This document shows positions 21,281-33,200 of a DNA stretch of 64,000 nt, one piece after another; the stretch's first letter is position 1, and every line of letters starts with the position of its first letter. Source of the stretch: Tuctoria greenei. Its lineage: Eukaryota; Streptophyta; Magnoliopsida; Poales; Poaceae. Location: positions 3,410,001 through 3,474,000 of the forward strand of contig JAYESD010000012.1 of the NCBI GenBank assembly GCA_036927565.1, in the 5' to 3' direction. A model generated the notes under the pieces. That model made no database searches and was not told the DNA's origin. It worked only from the letters and a program-made list of their open reading frames with translations. The position numbers were made by a program, and so were the translations under genes.

Positions 21281-24225
21281 ATGGCCGCTTCGCCGTCTCC
21301 GAGGGCTGCCTCTCCGCGTTGGCCGCCGCCACTGTGCTTCGGGGCGTTCCTGCTTCTCCTGGGCTGCTTCACTGCGTTAGTTTCCCCGGTCACGGCGGGG
21401 AAGCTGAGGCAGGTTGTCGCGAGGACCGACGGGCCCTTCTTCGAGCCCTTCAACGTGACCTACGACCACCGCGCGGTGCGCATCGGCGGGGAACGGAGGA
21501 TGCTTGTCTCCGCGGGGCTCCACTACCCGCGCGCCACACCCGAGGTGAGAGTGAGATCTCGTGTTTGACGCATGGGGAGCGCCGGCGGTGCTCCGCTCGT
21601 GAAGCTGGTATTGGTCGCCACCGCCGCTCCGATCGACGCGTCTCGCTCGGTTCTTTAGGGGGTGGGCGGAATTGGCTGGTCTTTTGACATTTTGTTTACG
21701 TGGTGGTTGGGTTGAGGTTTTGCTGCGGTAGAGCAGCGTAGATTGGTTCCACAAGTGCCGTTGATCTCGTGCATTTTGCATTTCCAATTTTTCAATCCAT
21801 GAAACTCGAAAAGAATCACTGAGCCGAGTGGAGCACTAAAAAATCGTTCGAGTCCATGCGACGTTTTTCTTGTTTTTTTCTAACTTATTTTTCCTTTCAC
21901 TTTCTATTCCTGTGTTTTCCTCTGTCTAGAATTGCTGCATGTTAGCACAGTTTGGTGGTAAGTAGGTTATAATTAGTTGCACGCAACTAAGCGACATACA
22001 ATTTGGTCCAGATGTGGCCGAGCCTGATTGCAAAGTGCAAGGAGGGAGGCGCGGATGTAATCGAGACATATGTCTTCTGGAATGGGCATGAGCCGGCAAA
22101 AGGCCAGGTAACGTAGCATCTCATTTACTAGCGTCAGTTGCCCTTGAATACGGGTTATGACATACGATTTCTACCAGTATTACTTTGAGGGAAGGTTTGA
22201 TCTGGTGAAGTTTGCGAAGCTCGTTGCCACTGAAGGTCTATTTCTTTTTCTGCGTATCGGCCCATATGCTTGTGCTGAATGGAATTTCGGGTCAGTTTAT
22301 TTCTTAGCATTTCAACTGCTGGAACATATTCATTATATTGATGTTAATCACACTAGTAATAGTACAGTTTCTGTTTTAGCAAATGGCTTGTTTCGACTTG
22401 TGCCTACGATGCACGTCATTGTATGACTACTGACTAACATATAGTACCTTTTAAGCATGGGAACAACTGCTGTGCAATCTGCTATTTTGTGCAAGCATGC
22501 AATCTCTACATTTCAACCATTCCCTACCAATCCAAGAGTGCTGGACTTTTAACACTTAAATCCCCCTACCTAATGCTGCTGATAATATGCAAAAAGAACC
22601 CTGACCGCAGTCACATTTGGATTGGTAAGGAACGGTTGATATGAGGAGATTGCATGCTTGCGCAAAACAACAGATTGCACAATAGTTGTTCCCTTTAAGC
22701 ATTAGGGGAAAAATACTAATTTTAGTTCGGTTGATAATTACAAAATAAAGGATACTTGTGAAATTTACATGTCAGATACAGGTTATTGGCCAATTCATTT
22801 TGCTTGTTTCGCCTTACAAAGTAATCATTTTCTTACGTCTAATTTAGTACTCCCTCTGAATTTCTATTATTGATGTTAGGAGAGAGTTTTTAGTTCATTT
22901 TTGAACTAATTACTTTGTCCTAACGTCAACAAGATGCAACCAGAGGTAGTATTTTTATGCAACTACAATTTTCTCCTTTTGAGGAATACTTAATTCTCCT
23001 TTCTGTTTATTTATTTTCATTCTTTTTTGTGAATTGTGATTCTGTAGTGTGCATATGTATCTTACGTTCTTTTGTTTTTAAATACCTCCCATTGTAAAAT
23101 ACCCGTGTATGATTATTTATTTATTTAACATTTTTATCATCCATTTCTGTAGTGGTTTCCCAGTTTGGTTGAGGGACACCCCTGGGATAGAATTCCGTAC
23201 AGATAATGAACCGTTCAAGGTAAAGAAATTGCATGCTTAATTTTAGTGAGACCGTCATTCTCGAAGCATCCTTTTGACTGACTAATTGCTATGTTTGCAG
23301 ACTGAAATGCAAACTTTTGTGACGAAAATCGTAGATACCATGAAGGGGGAGAAGCTTTATTCTTGGCAAGGTGGTCCCATTATACTACAGCAGGTCTGAG
23401 AAACAAAGTTTAATGGTACTTTGTTTGACCGTACTTCCATTACATTATTTATCTTTTTTTTCTTCTCACAATTGTTCATACGAAACACTTCCAAATTACT
23501 TGAATGTGCCAGAGGATCCAACAGCGTTCTCATGAGTACTACAATTTCCAGTCGTGTTTTCTTGGAGCAATCTAGATAGGCACAACATTTTTGTTAACGT
23601 CTTAACATTTTTCAGCGGAGAAAACGTTATTTTTCAAATAATAATAATGATAGTTTGTGCGGAAAGGAAGTTAGCAACTTAAGCTCTGTTGACCACCATT
23701 TAGACCACATTACACAGGGAAATCTTAAAAAATAATTAAAACTACGATACCTGCATCATAACAGTATAACTTTTTAGAAGACATCGTGATAACTTCATTT
23801 CCGGTTCATGTTGAATCCATCACTTCATTAAATACTTCAAAAATCGTACTTTTACATCTCTGCATAATATATGACAGATTGAAAATGAATATGGTAATAT
23901 TCAAGGTCGCTATGGTCAAGCAGGCAAGAGATATATGCAATGGGCTGCTCAGATGGCTCTTGGACTTGATACCGGTGTTCCTTGGGTAATGTGTAGGCAG
24001 ACTGATGCCCCAGAACAAATTGTAAGCGACCTCAAACCCTAGAGGATGTTTTTTTAGTTTACCTCTTTACTATCATATCAGATCAATGTTTTCTAGTTAT
24101 ATAAATAATGGGGTATTGTTTCATTTTTTCTTGCAGCTTGATACTTGCAATGCCTTTTACTGTGATGGATTCCAACCAAATTCTTACAATAAGCCAACAA
24201 TATGGACCGAGGATTGGGATGGATG
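21281..24225 (+). CDS. BGAL: BGAL exons 1-7 (signal peptide and catalytic core)
   Basis: Encodes residues 1-288 and the first two bases of the Trp289 codon. It includes the signal peptide, the GH35 N-terminal strand YDHRAVRIGGERRMLVSAGL, HYPRATPEMWPSLI, YVFWNGHEP, RIGPYACAEWNFGGFPVWL, and both catalytic glutamates. Intron phases are 0,0,2,0,0,0,2. Intron 3 (22291-23152) holds two MITEs. Introns 1, 2, 4, 5 and 6 carry nothing recognisable. Confidence 0.93.
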
Positions 24226-27200
24226 GTATGTGGTTTTCTGATTCGTTCACGAATCATTCACTTCAATTGTCCTGAAATCTTACGCAGGGATATAATCATG
24301 TCTTTCTGTTATGGATGCTTTTGTGGGCTGCCAGTATGTTCGGCGGGCCCACAAAAGGACCCACCAGGAGCGCCAACCAGGAGAGGAGTAACAAATTAGA
24401 TTAAGTTGTTAGGTGAATAAAAGATAAGGAGGTCTGTTAGCAGTCAGTTGTTAGATGGATAAGGAAGTCTGTTAGCAGTCAGTTGCTAGGTGCAATCCAT
24501 TAAGTGCCAGGCGCCTGGAGATCTATAAAGGCAGCCTTAAAGTGTATTAGGGATTTTCATGAAGAAAGAAGTCTCCCCTGCAGGGCGACTGCTTGATCAT
24601 CCTGGCTGGAAACTCTTCCAGCGCAGGAGAGCAGGACTCCCAGTCGCCCTACAGGTCTTCCTACACCCTGCGCTCTCATCCCCACTCTCATCTCCTGTTG
24701 CATTCCCCATTGCACACGCCTAGAAGGAAGAAACGTACCACTTTCATGATTTAGTTTTGTTGGTTGTACAACCTTGCATCAGTTGGATCCAAGGTTCACA
24801 AGTCGCCTAGTCGACCCTAGTCATATAAGGACTGACTAGGGCGATTAGTCGACCCTAGTCGTTCACCATTTTTTAATGGTAGTACCTAGTCGATACTATA
24901 CACGTACGCGCGCGCGCGCACACACACAGAGACACCCTCACACACGTCGATGTCTAATCTTTCCAGGACGTCCTGCGCCAAGAAAGTGAACGTGTGCCCG
25001 CGCCGTCGCGGTGGGCACACGCTCGCGTGCACGACGACCCTTTGGTTGGTGCGTGCTGGTGGCCAGTCCACGAACGCAGCTAGTTGCGTCATCGCGGCCA
25101 GATGCTTCGCTTGAACACTTTGCGCGCTTTTGTTTCAGTCAATGACATTCCTAGTCAATCTGAATAGGCTGGACACGAAGCAAAAGCCACTGGCAACAAC
25201 CTTTGAATTCGATGAACTTTTTTTTTCTAGCCAGCAACCCTGTCCTTGTGCTGGGCAGGCCAGATCACTCCAGCCACTTCAGCCAAGTGCCCCTCTCCGC
25301 CTCACCCACCCCCGCCTGTCCTTGTGCCGGGCCTCCTTGTGTCGGGCAGGCCAGATTCAATCTCTCCACCTCTCAATGCCTCTTCCACCCTCTTCCATGG
25401 GTTGTCTCCTCCCCAGCCACCAATGGCTCCTTTGCCCACTGGTGCTGCTTCCCCGGCAGCCAGGCGTGCGCAGGCCACTGCGGAGGCGGAGTGCGGCCGC
25501 AAGCTGCGCGTGCTGCGCACCGACAACAGCGGTGAATTCACGGCTGCTGAATTCGCGTCGTATTGCGCGGATGAGGGTGTTCAACGCTACTACTCCGCGC
25601 CCTACAGCCCGCAACAGAACGGCGTCGTTGAGCGGCGCAACCAAACGGTTGTGGGGATGACTCGGGCCCTCCTCAAGCAGAGGGGAATGCCGACTGTCTT
25701 CTGGGGAGAGGCTGTGGTGACCGCCATCTACATCCTCAACTGTTCGCCCACCAAGGCCCTTCACGGCAGGACGTCGTACGAGGCTTGGTATGGGCGCAAG
25801 CCGGCGGTCTCTCACCTACGGGTCTTCGGCTGCCTTGCGTTCGCTAAGGAGCTTGGCCAGATCAGCAAGCTCGACAACAGGAGCACCACCGGGGTGTTCA
25901 TCGGCTACGCGGAGGGCTCGAAGGCCTACCGCATTCTCGACTCAGAGACACAGCGTGTGCGCACGACGCGCGACGTTGTGTTCAACGAAGGGCCAGGATG
26001 GGCATGGGACAAGGCGGTGGACGACGGTTCGACCTCGACGAACGACGATTTCATCGTCGACTACGTCTATTTCAAGGGAGCTGGGGGAGTAGGCAGCTCT
26101 TCTCCACCGAGCGTGTCTATCCCAACCCCCGAGCGTCCACCTCCACCTTAGCCGACGGCCCCACGCACTCCAGCACCGATGGCCACCCCTCCGGCCACGT
26201 CCGCTCCGTCGCCAGCTCGTGTTGAGCACGACCCAGTGGAGTTTGTCACTCCGCTCTCCCACGACGAGGAGCGCCTCGACGAGTGCTACAACGACGAGTA
26301 GTTGTGGTATCACAAGATGGAGAACATTCTTGGCGACCAGCCGGTGCCGGGACTGGCCCCTCACGATTTGGATGATCAAGATCCGGAGGCACAATTGCAC
26401 CTTGCGTGCGACGACGGTGAGCCTCGGTCTTTCGTGGAGGTCGAGAACCACGCGGCATGGCGTGCCGCGATGCAGTCGGAGATGGATGCGGTTGAGACGA
26501 ACCGCACTTGGGAGCTTGCTGACCTCCCTCGCGGTCACCGTGCGATCACCCTTAAGTGGGTGTTCAAGCTAAAGAGGGATGAAGCTGGCGCCATCATCAA
26601 GCACAAGGCTCGCTTGGTGGCACCCGACTTCATGCAGCAGGAGGGGATCGACTTCGACGATGCCTTTGCCCCCGTTGGACGGATGGAATCCGTGCGACTC
26701 CTTCTTGCGCTGGCTGCCCAAGAAGGCTGGCGTGTCCAACACATGGACGTCAAGTCGGCGTTCCTCAACGGCGACTTGAAGGAGGAGGTCTACGTACATC
26801 AGCCGTCGGGGTTTGCGCTCCCTGGCAAGGAGGGCAAGGTGTTGCGCCTGCGCAAGGCTCTCTATGGCTTGCGGCAGGCACCACGAGCGTGGAATGTCAA
26901 GTTGGATTCCACGCTTAAGAGGATGGGCTTCGGGCAATGCCCGCACGAGGCGACCATCTGCCGGTGGGGTCATGGAGGAAACACCCTACTGGTGGGTGTC
27001 TACGTCGACTTGGTGATCACAGGCACCAAGGATGCGGAGGTGGCAGCGTTCAAGGAAGAGATAAAAGCCACCTTCCAGATGAGTGACATGAGATCCCTCT
27101 CCTTCTACCTAGGGATTGAGGTGCACCAGGCCGACTCCGGGATCACGCTTCGACAGACCGCCTACGCCAAGCGCATTGTTGAGCTAGCTGGGCTCACAAA

Positions 27201-30200
27201 CCGCAACCCAGCCCTCACTCCGATGGAGGAGAGGCTGAAGTTGAGCCGCGACAGCACGACGGAGGTGGACGCTACACAGTACCGACGTCTTGTGGGGAGC
27301 CTTCGCTACCTCGCCCACACACGGTCGTACTTGGCATTCTCCGTCACCTACGTTAGTCGGTTCTTGCAGCGACCGACGACGGAGCACCAGCAGGCTATGA
27401 AGAGGATCATCCGCTATGTTGCGGGGACTCGATCACGGCCTCCACTACCCGAGGTGTCCTGGAGAGGCACACCTCATCGGGTACAGCGACAGCGACCACA
27501 CTGGTGACATCGACACCAGCAAAAGCACGAGCGGGATCCTCTTCTTCTTCGGCAAGTGCCTCGTTAGCTGGCAGTCGGTCAAGCAGCAGGTGGTGGCCAT
27601 GTCCAGTTGCGAGGCCGAGTACATAGCAGCCTCCACCGCTTCGACTCAGGCGCTCTGGCTTGTTCGATTGCTTGGTGATCTCCTCGGCAGAGACACTGGA
27701 GCGGTGGAACTTAGGGTGGACAACGTGTCTGCTCTGGCCCTGGCAAAGAACCCTGTTTTCCATGAACGGAGCAAGCACATCCGGGTGAGGTACCACTTTA
27801 TCCGAGGCTGCTTGGAGGAAGGCAGCATCAAGGCGATCTACATCAAGACCAAGAACCAGCTTGCGGACCTGCTCACCAAGCCCCTTGGGAGGCTCAAGTT
27901 CATTGAACTTTGCTCCAGGATTGGGATGGTCCAACCCTGCCAGAAGACGACGTACAAGACTTAAGGGGAGAATGATGGAATAAGTCTTGTAGTCCTTTGG
28001 TCTTTGGTCCCCTAGTCCCTTGTACCCTTGTCCTTAGTTTGTTGTACCTTAGTCATCTTAGACTAGAGGACAACATCTTGGACTTCTTTTAGAGTAGCTA
28101 GGACAACAACATCTTGACTGCTTTTAAGACAATTGTTAGCATCTTTAAGACAGCACCTTGCATGACATCTTGGACTAGCAAAAAGGCATATGCTTGGCTG
28201 GTTGGCTGCCTTTGGGCTGCTATAAATATGTAGCCTCAACCCCTTGGGTTGACATGACATTGTGTGAGGAATAGACAAGAAAATTGCCCCAACTCTCTAG
28301 TGTCATCCTCTCATCAATGAGAGTAAAAATTCAGCAACTAACAAGCTGTGCTGGTCTCCTCCTCGCTTATCTCTGCTGCAGCGTTTTTGAGGCGTCGCCT
28401 AGGCGTCCAGTCGGTCCTGCATGGACGCTAGGATCGGTCGCCTCGCCTGGAGAGACCTAGGTGTTCGCTTGGGACGACAAGGCGTCCACGGGGCGTCCAG
28501 GCGTCTGGTTCAGCCGCACGGGCAAGGCACAGGCGCGCCGAGAGAGGGGAGCAGAGGCGCTGGAGCCGAGGGTGGAGTAAGTCAGAGGAGGGAGGGGAGA
28601 GGAGGGGAGGGGAGGGGGACGGGCGCCGCCGGTGGACTGCTGGAACGCGGACGGCGCGCGCCCGACGGCTGGTTGGAGACGAAGGCACGAAGCCGGTTGG
28701 GAATATGCAAATATGATGGACGGTTGGATCAGTTTAGATGAAAAATGGATGGCTAGATTGAAAGTTAGGGTTTTAAAGAGTTATTGGGCCTATTGGCCCA
28801 TCCCACCACTGCCGCCTGGCTCCAGTCTGCGAGCACTCCTTCCGGCTTCCACGCGTAGTCGCGCTTGCGCCCGAGTTCGGCCTCCGCTCTTGCTCCGGCG
28901 GCCGCTGATCTCTCCTGCTCCGGCTCCGGCTCTGACGACTCCTGCCTCCCTCTCATGCTCCGGCACCCAATTGACTCCCTCTGCTGGTCCGGCGCGGATG
29001 GACTCCCTCTCCTCTCCTGCTCTCCCCATCCTCTGCGGTCCTGTTGCGTCCTCGCTTGGAGCTCGCCTAGGCACCTAGGCGTCGAGGCGGTCGGCGGGCG
29101 CCTAGGCGTCCAGGCGCTGTTTTAAAACACTGCTCTGCTGCTTCCGTGGTCTCTAATCCGCTCTTCACCCTACCTTTGGAGCCCAACCTGCAGCTCTGCT
29201 CCGCTACTTCCCCGCTTTCACTGCCTTCAGCTGTCCCGTGTCGTCGCCTCTACTTTCTCCACCACTGTCCCCTCCAAGATTGCCTCCCCCTAAGTTGTCT
29301 CTCCCTCCTCTCTTGCCCTCCCCAACCTCGTCGGACACTCTCTTGTGTCGGTTCTCCTTACCCGCCCCATCTGGTTGCGGTCCCCGTCGGCAGGTTGCCC
29401 GGTCAGTGCCTACAGATCTGATCGGCAAGTGCTTCAACTGCTTCTCCACTGGCCACTTTGCTGCAATGTGTAAGGAGGCCACACGTTGCTTCTGCTGCAA
29501 GGGAGAAGGCCACAAAGCACGCAACTGCGTGCTTGCCCATCGCCGCTCTTCATCAACCTCGCCTACTGCTTCATCGCCTCCATCGTCAACTCTTGTGCCT
29601 ACTTCGTCAGTTCAAGAGGACATCTGCCTCACCACTACCTTTGAGACACTAGAGTGTGATTGCCGTAACTGCCCGTTTTCTCTAGCTGCAACTTTTTTGT
29701 TTGATTCATTGGGGCCCTCTCCCTCCCTTGTCAAAGTTCGGCGAGTGGTCATCCACCTTGACAAGGAGCCGAACCTCAAGCCGGCTCTGGGGTCCTATAC
29801 TATGGAAGCGAAAACTCTGTAGTCCCGCTGTAAGACCATCAATCCTCAAATGGTTCATCCAGTGGTCCTTCAACGATGGTACGATGGGTGGGATCCTATG
29901 ATCCTTGAAGCTGCCATCTCTTTGGGTGTGACACCTAATGTATTGCCGCCTCCTAGGTAGAAAGGTGCTAGCCTCTCCTCCTTGTAGCCTGTTTAGGTGG
30001 TGGAGGCTGTTGGTCGCTTGTTAGCTCTGTTTGGTCGTGTCAGTTTGTACCGGTCGTATAAGTTTGTAACGGTCGTGTTGTATGGCCATCTTGGCCAATT
30101 TCTATTATCAATATAATTCACTGCCGGGATTTCTCTTGCAGTTTTTGTCAAAAGAAACATGGCATTATGAGTCTTTTTTTGAGAGCAAACATGGCATTAT

Positions 30201-33200
30201 GCGGTTGCAATGCTGTAGGAAGGAGTTTTTTGAGGCATAGCACCTTGGTTGTTGCACTCGATTGCTGCTTGGCCCCTGCTACTCCATAGCAGCTTTGATT
30301 TGGGGAGCTAAGGTTAATTGAAGTGGCCTTACTCTGGACTTAGTTTGAGTTCAGCCAAGTTAAACTAGAGTTAAGTGGCCTTACTCTTGACAGACAGGTT
30401 CAATCAACTAGAAAAGTGTTGTGAATAACAATAGAGAGACATGCTAGGAAAATGGGATTGCACTGATCATATTGACTGGCATTTCAAAGAGTTCATGATG
30501 TCTGGTCGGCCTTGTGAGAAGCTAATTGTAATTTTGCTCCATGCTCTTACAATGCTGTTTAGTATTTCAATTATCTGCAAAATGCGACTGAATGAATCAC
30601 ATGTAAAGGTATGCCGACTGGGGGGAACGATTGCCTCATAGACCCGTCCAAGACAATGCTTTTGCTGTTGCCCGTTTTTACCAACGTGGTGGAAGCTTGC
30701 AAAACTATTACATGGTAAGAACGGAAATATCTATCAAATAACAAAATTCAAAAAGGTCATTTCTACTTTCTCTTCATCTTTTTGAAATTGCCAACATATA
30801 CATATACGTCAACCTTAAATTCTTTAAATCACTTCACTAGCTTCACGGAGCATTTTGACTGTAATTTTCAGACTTGCGATAAAATTGGTCAGTCCTATAA
30901 TCATTTAGGGTTCACAAAACAGGTGTATCCATGTATATGTACTGCCTACTGGTTGGGAAAAAATGCAATTTCCATGCTCGATCAATCAAACTACTGTTGA
31001 CATATATTAGTGAAACCTAATTGGTACTTGCTGTTGCTCTATTATTTCTGCCGAACAGATAGCTATAAGCTGTTCAGGAGTTAGATCGTTGTAGGCATGA
31101 GAAGAAAAAAGGACAGACCCAGATCATTGTAGGCATGAGACAGTTGTCCTAAATTCCTTAAAACTGTAATATAGAGTGTATATTCACCATCTTTTTAGCC
31201 ACATGCACTAGCCGGGCTAAATTGCGTCTCAAATTCTCAATGCTCCAGTATTTAGATCTGGGTGTAGTGTAGAGGCCTTTCTGGTTCTTAAATTTAGATC
31301 TGAGTGTATTTCTCTTCCTGGCAGTTTTTTGGTGGAACAAATTTTGAACGAACTGCTGGTGGTCCACTTCAGATAACAAGCTATGATTATGATGCTCCAA
31401 TCACTGAATACGGTATTACCACTTGACCAGTTCTAGAGAAGTACTATGTTTCAGATCTTACTTGTTAGCATGTTTATGTGAGCGTTTTTGCTTCATTATA
31501 TTATAGATCCTGACCAGTGTCCATGACATTGTACCTGTAGGTATCTTAAGGCAGCCTAAGTGGGGGCATCTAAAGGATCTACATGCAACAATTAAACTTT
31601 GTGAACCAGCTCTTAGCGCCGTAGATGGTTCACCTCAGTACGTGAAATTAGGACCAATGCAAGAGGTTTGTTGTCTTTTTACGTTTTGTACTATAACTCC
31701 GCCTATGTTGTAATGACATAGCCGGTCCTTAGCCCGGATAAAAGAGGAGGGCTTGTGATAGGCTTGGCGAGCCAACAACTATACTTAGCCATTCTCATGA
31801 AAATGGAACCCATTAAATATTCGTTGGGACGTAACCCTCTTAGGGATGCACCATACCAGAATTCGGGTATGGTGTTAAGTGGGCAAGGGCTGGGTCGCCA
31901 CCGTCTTAGTGGCACGCCATATCGGAACCCGAATGTGATGTTAAATGGGCAAGGGTCGGATCACCACCACCTTAGTGGCGCGCTACATCATCGCCCGGAT
32001 GTAGTGATAAGTGAGCAAGAGTCTTTGCATCTTACTCGACGGATGCAAAGGGTGGATAGTTGGAGTGTAGGATCCTTGACGGGAAAACTATGAGGGTTAG
32101 TGGACGTTGCGGTTTAGTAGACGTGCAAATATCCTTTGTGTACAAGAGACTATATGCTGGTAAAAAGGCGAGAGAGGTCGAGAATACCGATTTCAAACTT
32201 GGTATTCTGGCTCGACGGGGACTAGGAATGGCGTAGTTATCCTAAAAGATAAGAGCCTCAAGGATGGAGTAGTGGATGTCCGAAGACGAGGGGATAGGAT
32301 CATCCTAGTCAAGGTAGTTGTAGGGGATCTTATCTTAAATGTTATTAGTGCTTATGCTCCACAAGTTGGGCTCGACATGAGCACAAGTTGGGCTCGACAT
32401 GAGCACTAAGAGACAATTTTGGGAGGACATGGAGGATATGATTAGTAGTGTACCGATAGTCGAGAAACTCTTCATAGGAGATCTCAATGGCCATGCAAGT
32501 ACAACTAACATAGGTTTTTAGGGAGTATACAAAGGTTTTGGGTGTGGTGATAGAAACTAGGAGGGTAAGGACATCTTAGATTTTGCTGTAGCCTATGACC
32601 TATTGGTAGCTAACGCCCTCTTTAGGAAGAGGCTGTCTCACCTAGTGACCTTTACCAGTGTCCAACGTTCTAGCCAAATCGACTATATCCTCACTAGGAG
32701 AAGGGAGAGGGGGACATGTTTAGATTGTAAGGTGATCCCTGGCGAGTGTGTTGTACCACAACATAAACTTGTGATATCCGACTTTCGTTTTCACGCGCGT
32801 GTGTCACGAGACAAAGGTGTTAAGACCACAAGAACAAAGTGGTGGAAGTGGAAAGATGAAGCGCAACAATCATTCAAAAGGAGGATGATCACAGAAGGAC
32901 CTTGGAGCGAAGAGGAAGATGCAGATAACATGTGGGTGAAGATGACAACTTACATTAGGATGGTAGCTAGAGAGGTGCTTGGGTGGACAAAAGATAAGAA
33001 ACTTATAGATAAAGATACTTGGTGGTGGAATGAGGATGTACAAAAAGTCGTTAAGGAGAAGTAGTCTTACAAGAGTTGGCATCGTGAGAGAAGAGCAAAC
33101 AACATGACGAGGTATAAAGAGACGAAGAAAAACGCAAGTCTTGTTGTGAGTAAAGCAATGGGGCAGGCATATGATGTGCTATATGAAAGACTAGGGACAA

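Larger units (their letters stand above)
25466..28336 (+). mobile_element. Ty1/copia element, 5'-truncated
   Basis: Lacks the 5' LTR, gag, protease and first half of integrase. It contains the second half of integrase, reverse transcriptase, RNase H, a polypurine tract (AAGGGGAGAA, 27963-27972) and a probable 3' LTR (27973-28336, TGATGG...TTCAGCA). It is a different lineage from the three other copia elements of the window. Confidence 0.8.
25391..30150 (+). mobile_element. ORF1-only LINE-like element ('half-LINE'), copy 1, interrupted
   Basis: Homologous to the complete copy at 37352-38682. The start (CTCTTCCATGGG, 25391-25465) matches that copy's 5' end, and the rest resumes near 28340. It is interrupted by the copia element (25466-28336) and the hAT element (28379-29132). 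It encodes a Pro/Ser-rich region and two zinc knuckles, then runs directly into a 3' untranslated region and a stem-loop (30121-30141) with an A-rich end. There is no endonuclease or reverse transcriptase. The 5' connection across the copia element is an inference from similarity. Confidence 0.6.
24226..30608 (+). other. BGAL intron 7, transposon-filled
   Basis: Begins GTATGT after the Trp codon split and ends TGTAAAG before exon 8. It contains in order an LTR, unclassified hAT-like sequence, a 5'-truncated copia element, and an ORF1-only LINE-like element interrupted by a hAT. The last 440 bp (30166-30608) appear to be original intron, with a duplicated AAACATGGCATTATG at 30157-30171 and 30189-30203. 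Confidence 0.85.

Noticed and set aside
21109..21787. Antisense open frames over BGAL exon 1
   Set aside because: They mirror the high-GC exon 1; the sense strand encodes a signal peptide and conserved GH35 residues.
24903..24929. CG/CA alternating tract as a regulatory Z-DNA site
   Set aside because: Simple repeat inside unclassified intronic sequence; no evidence of function.
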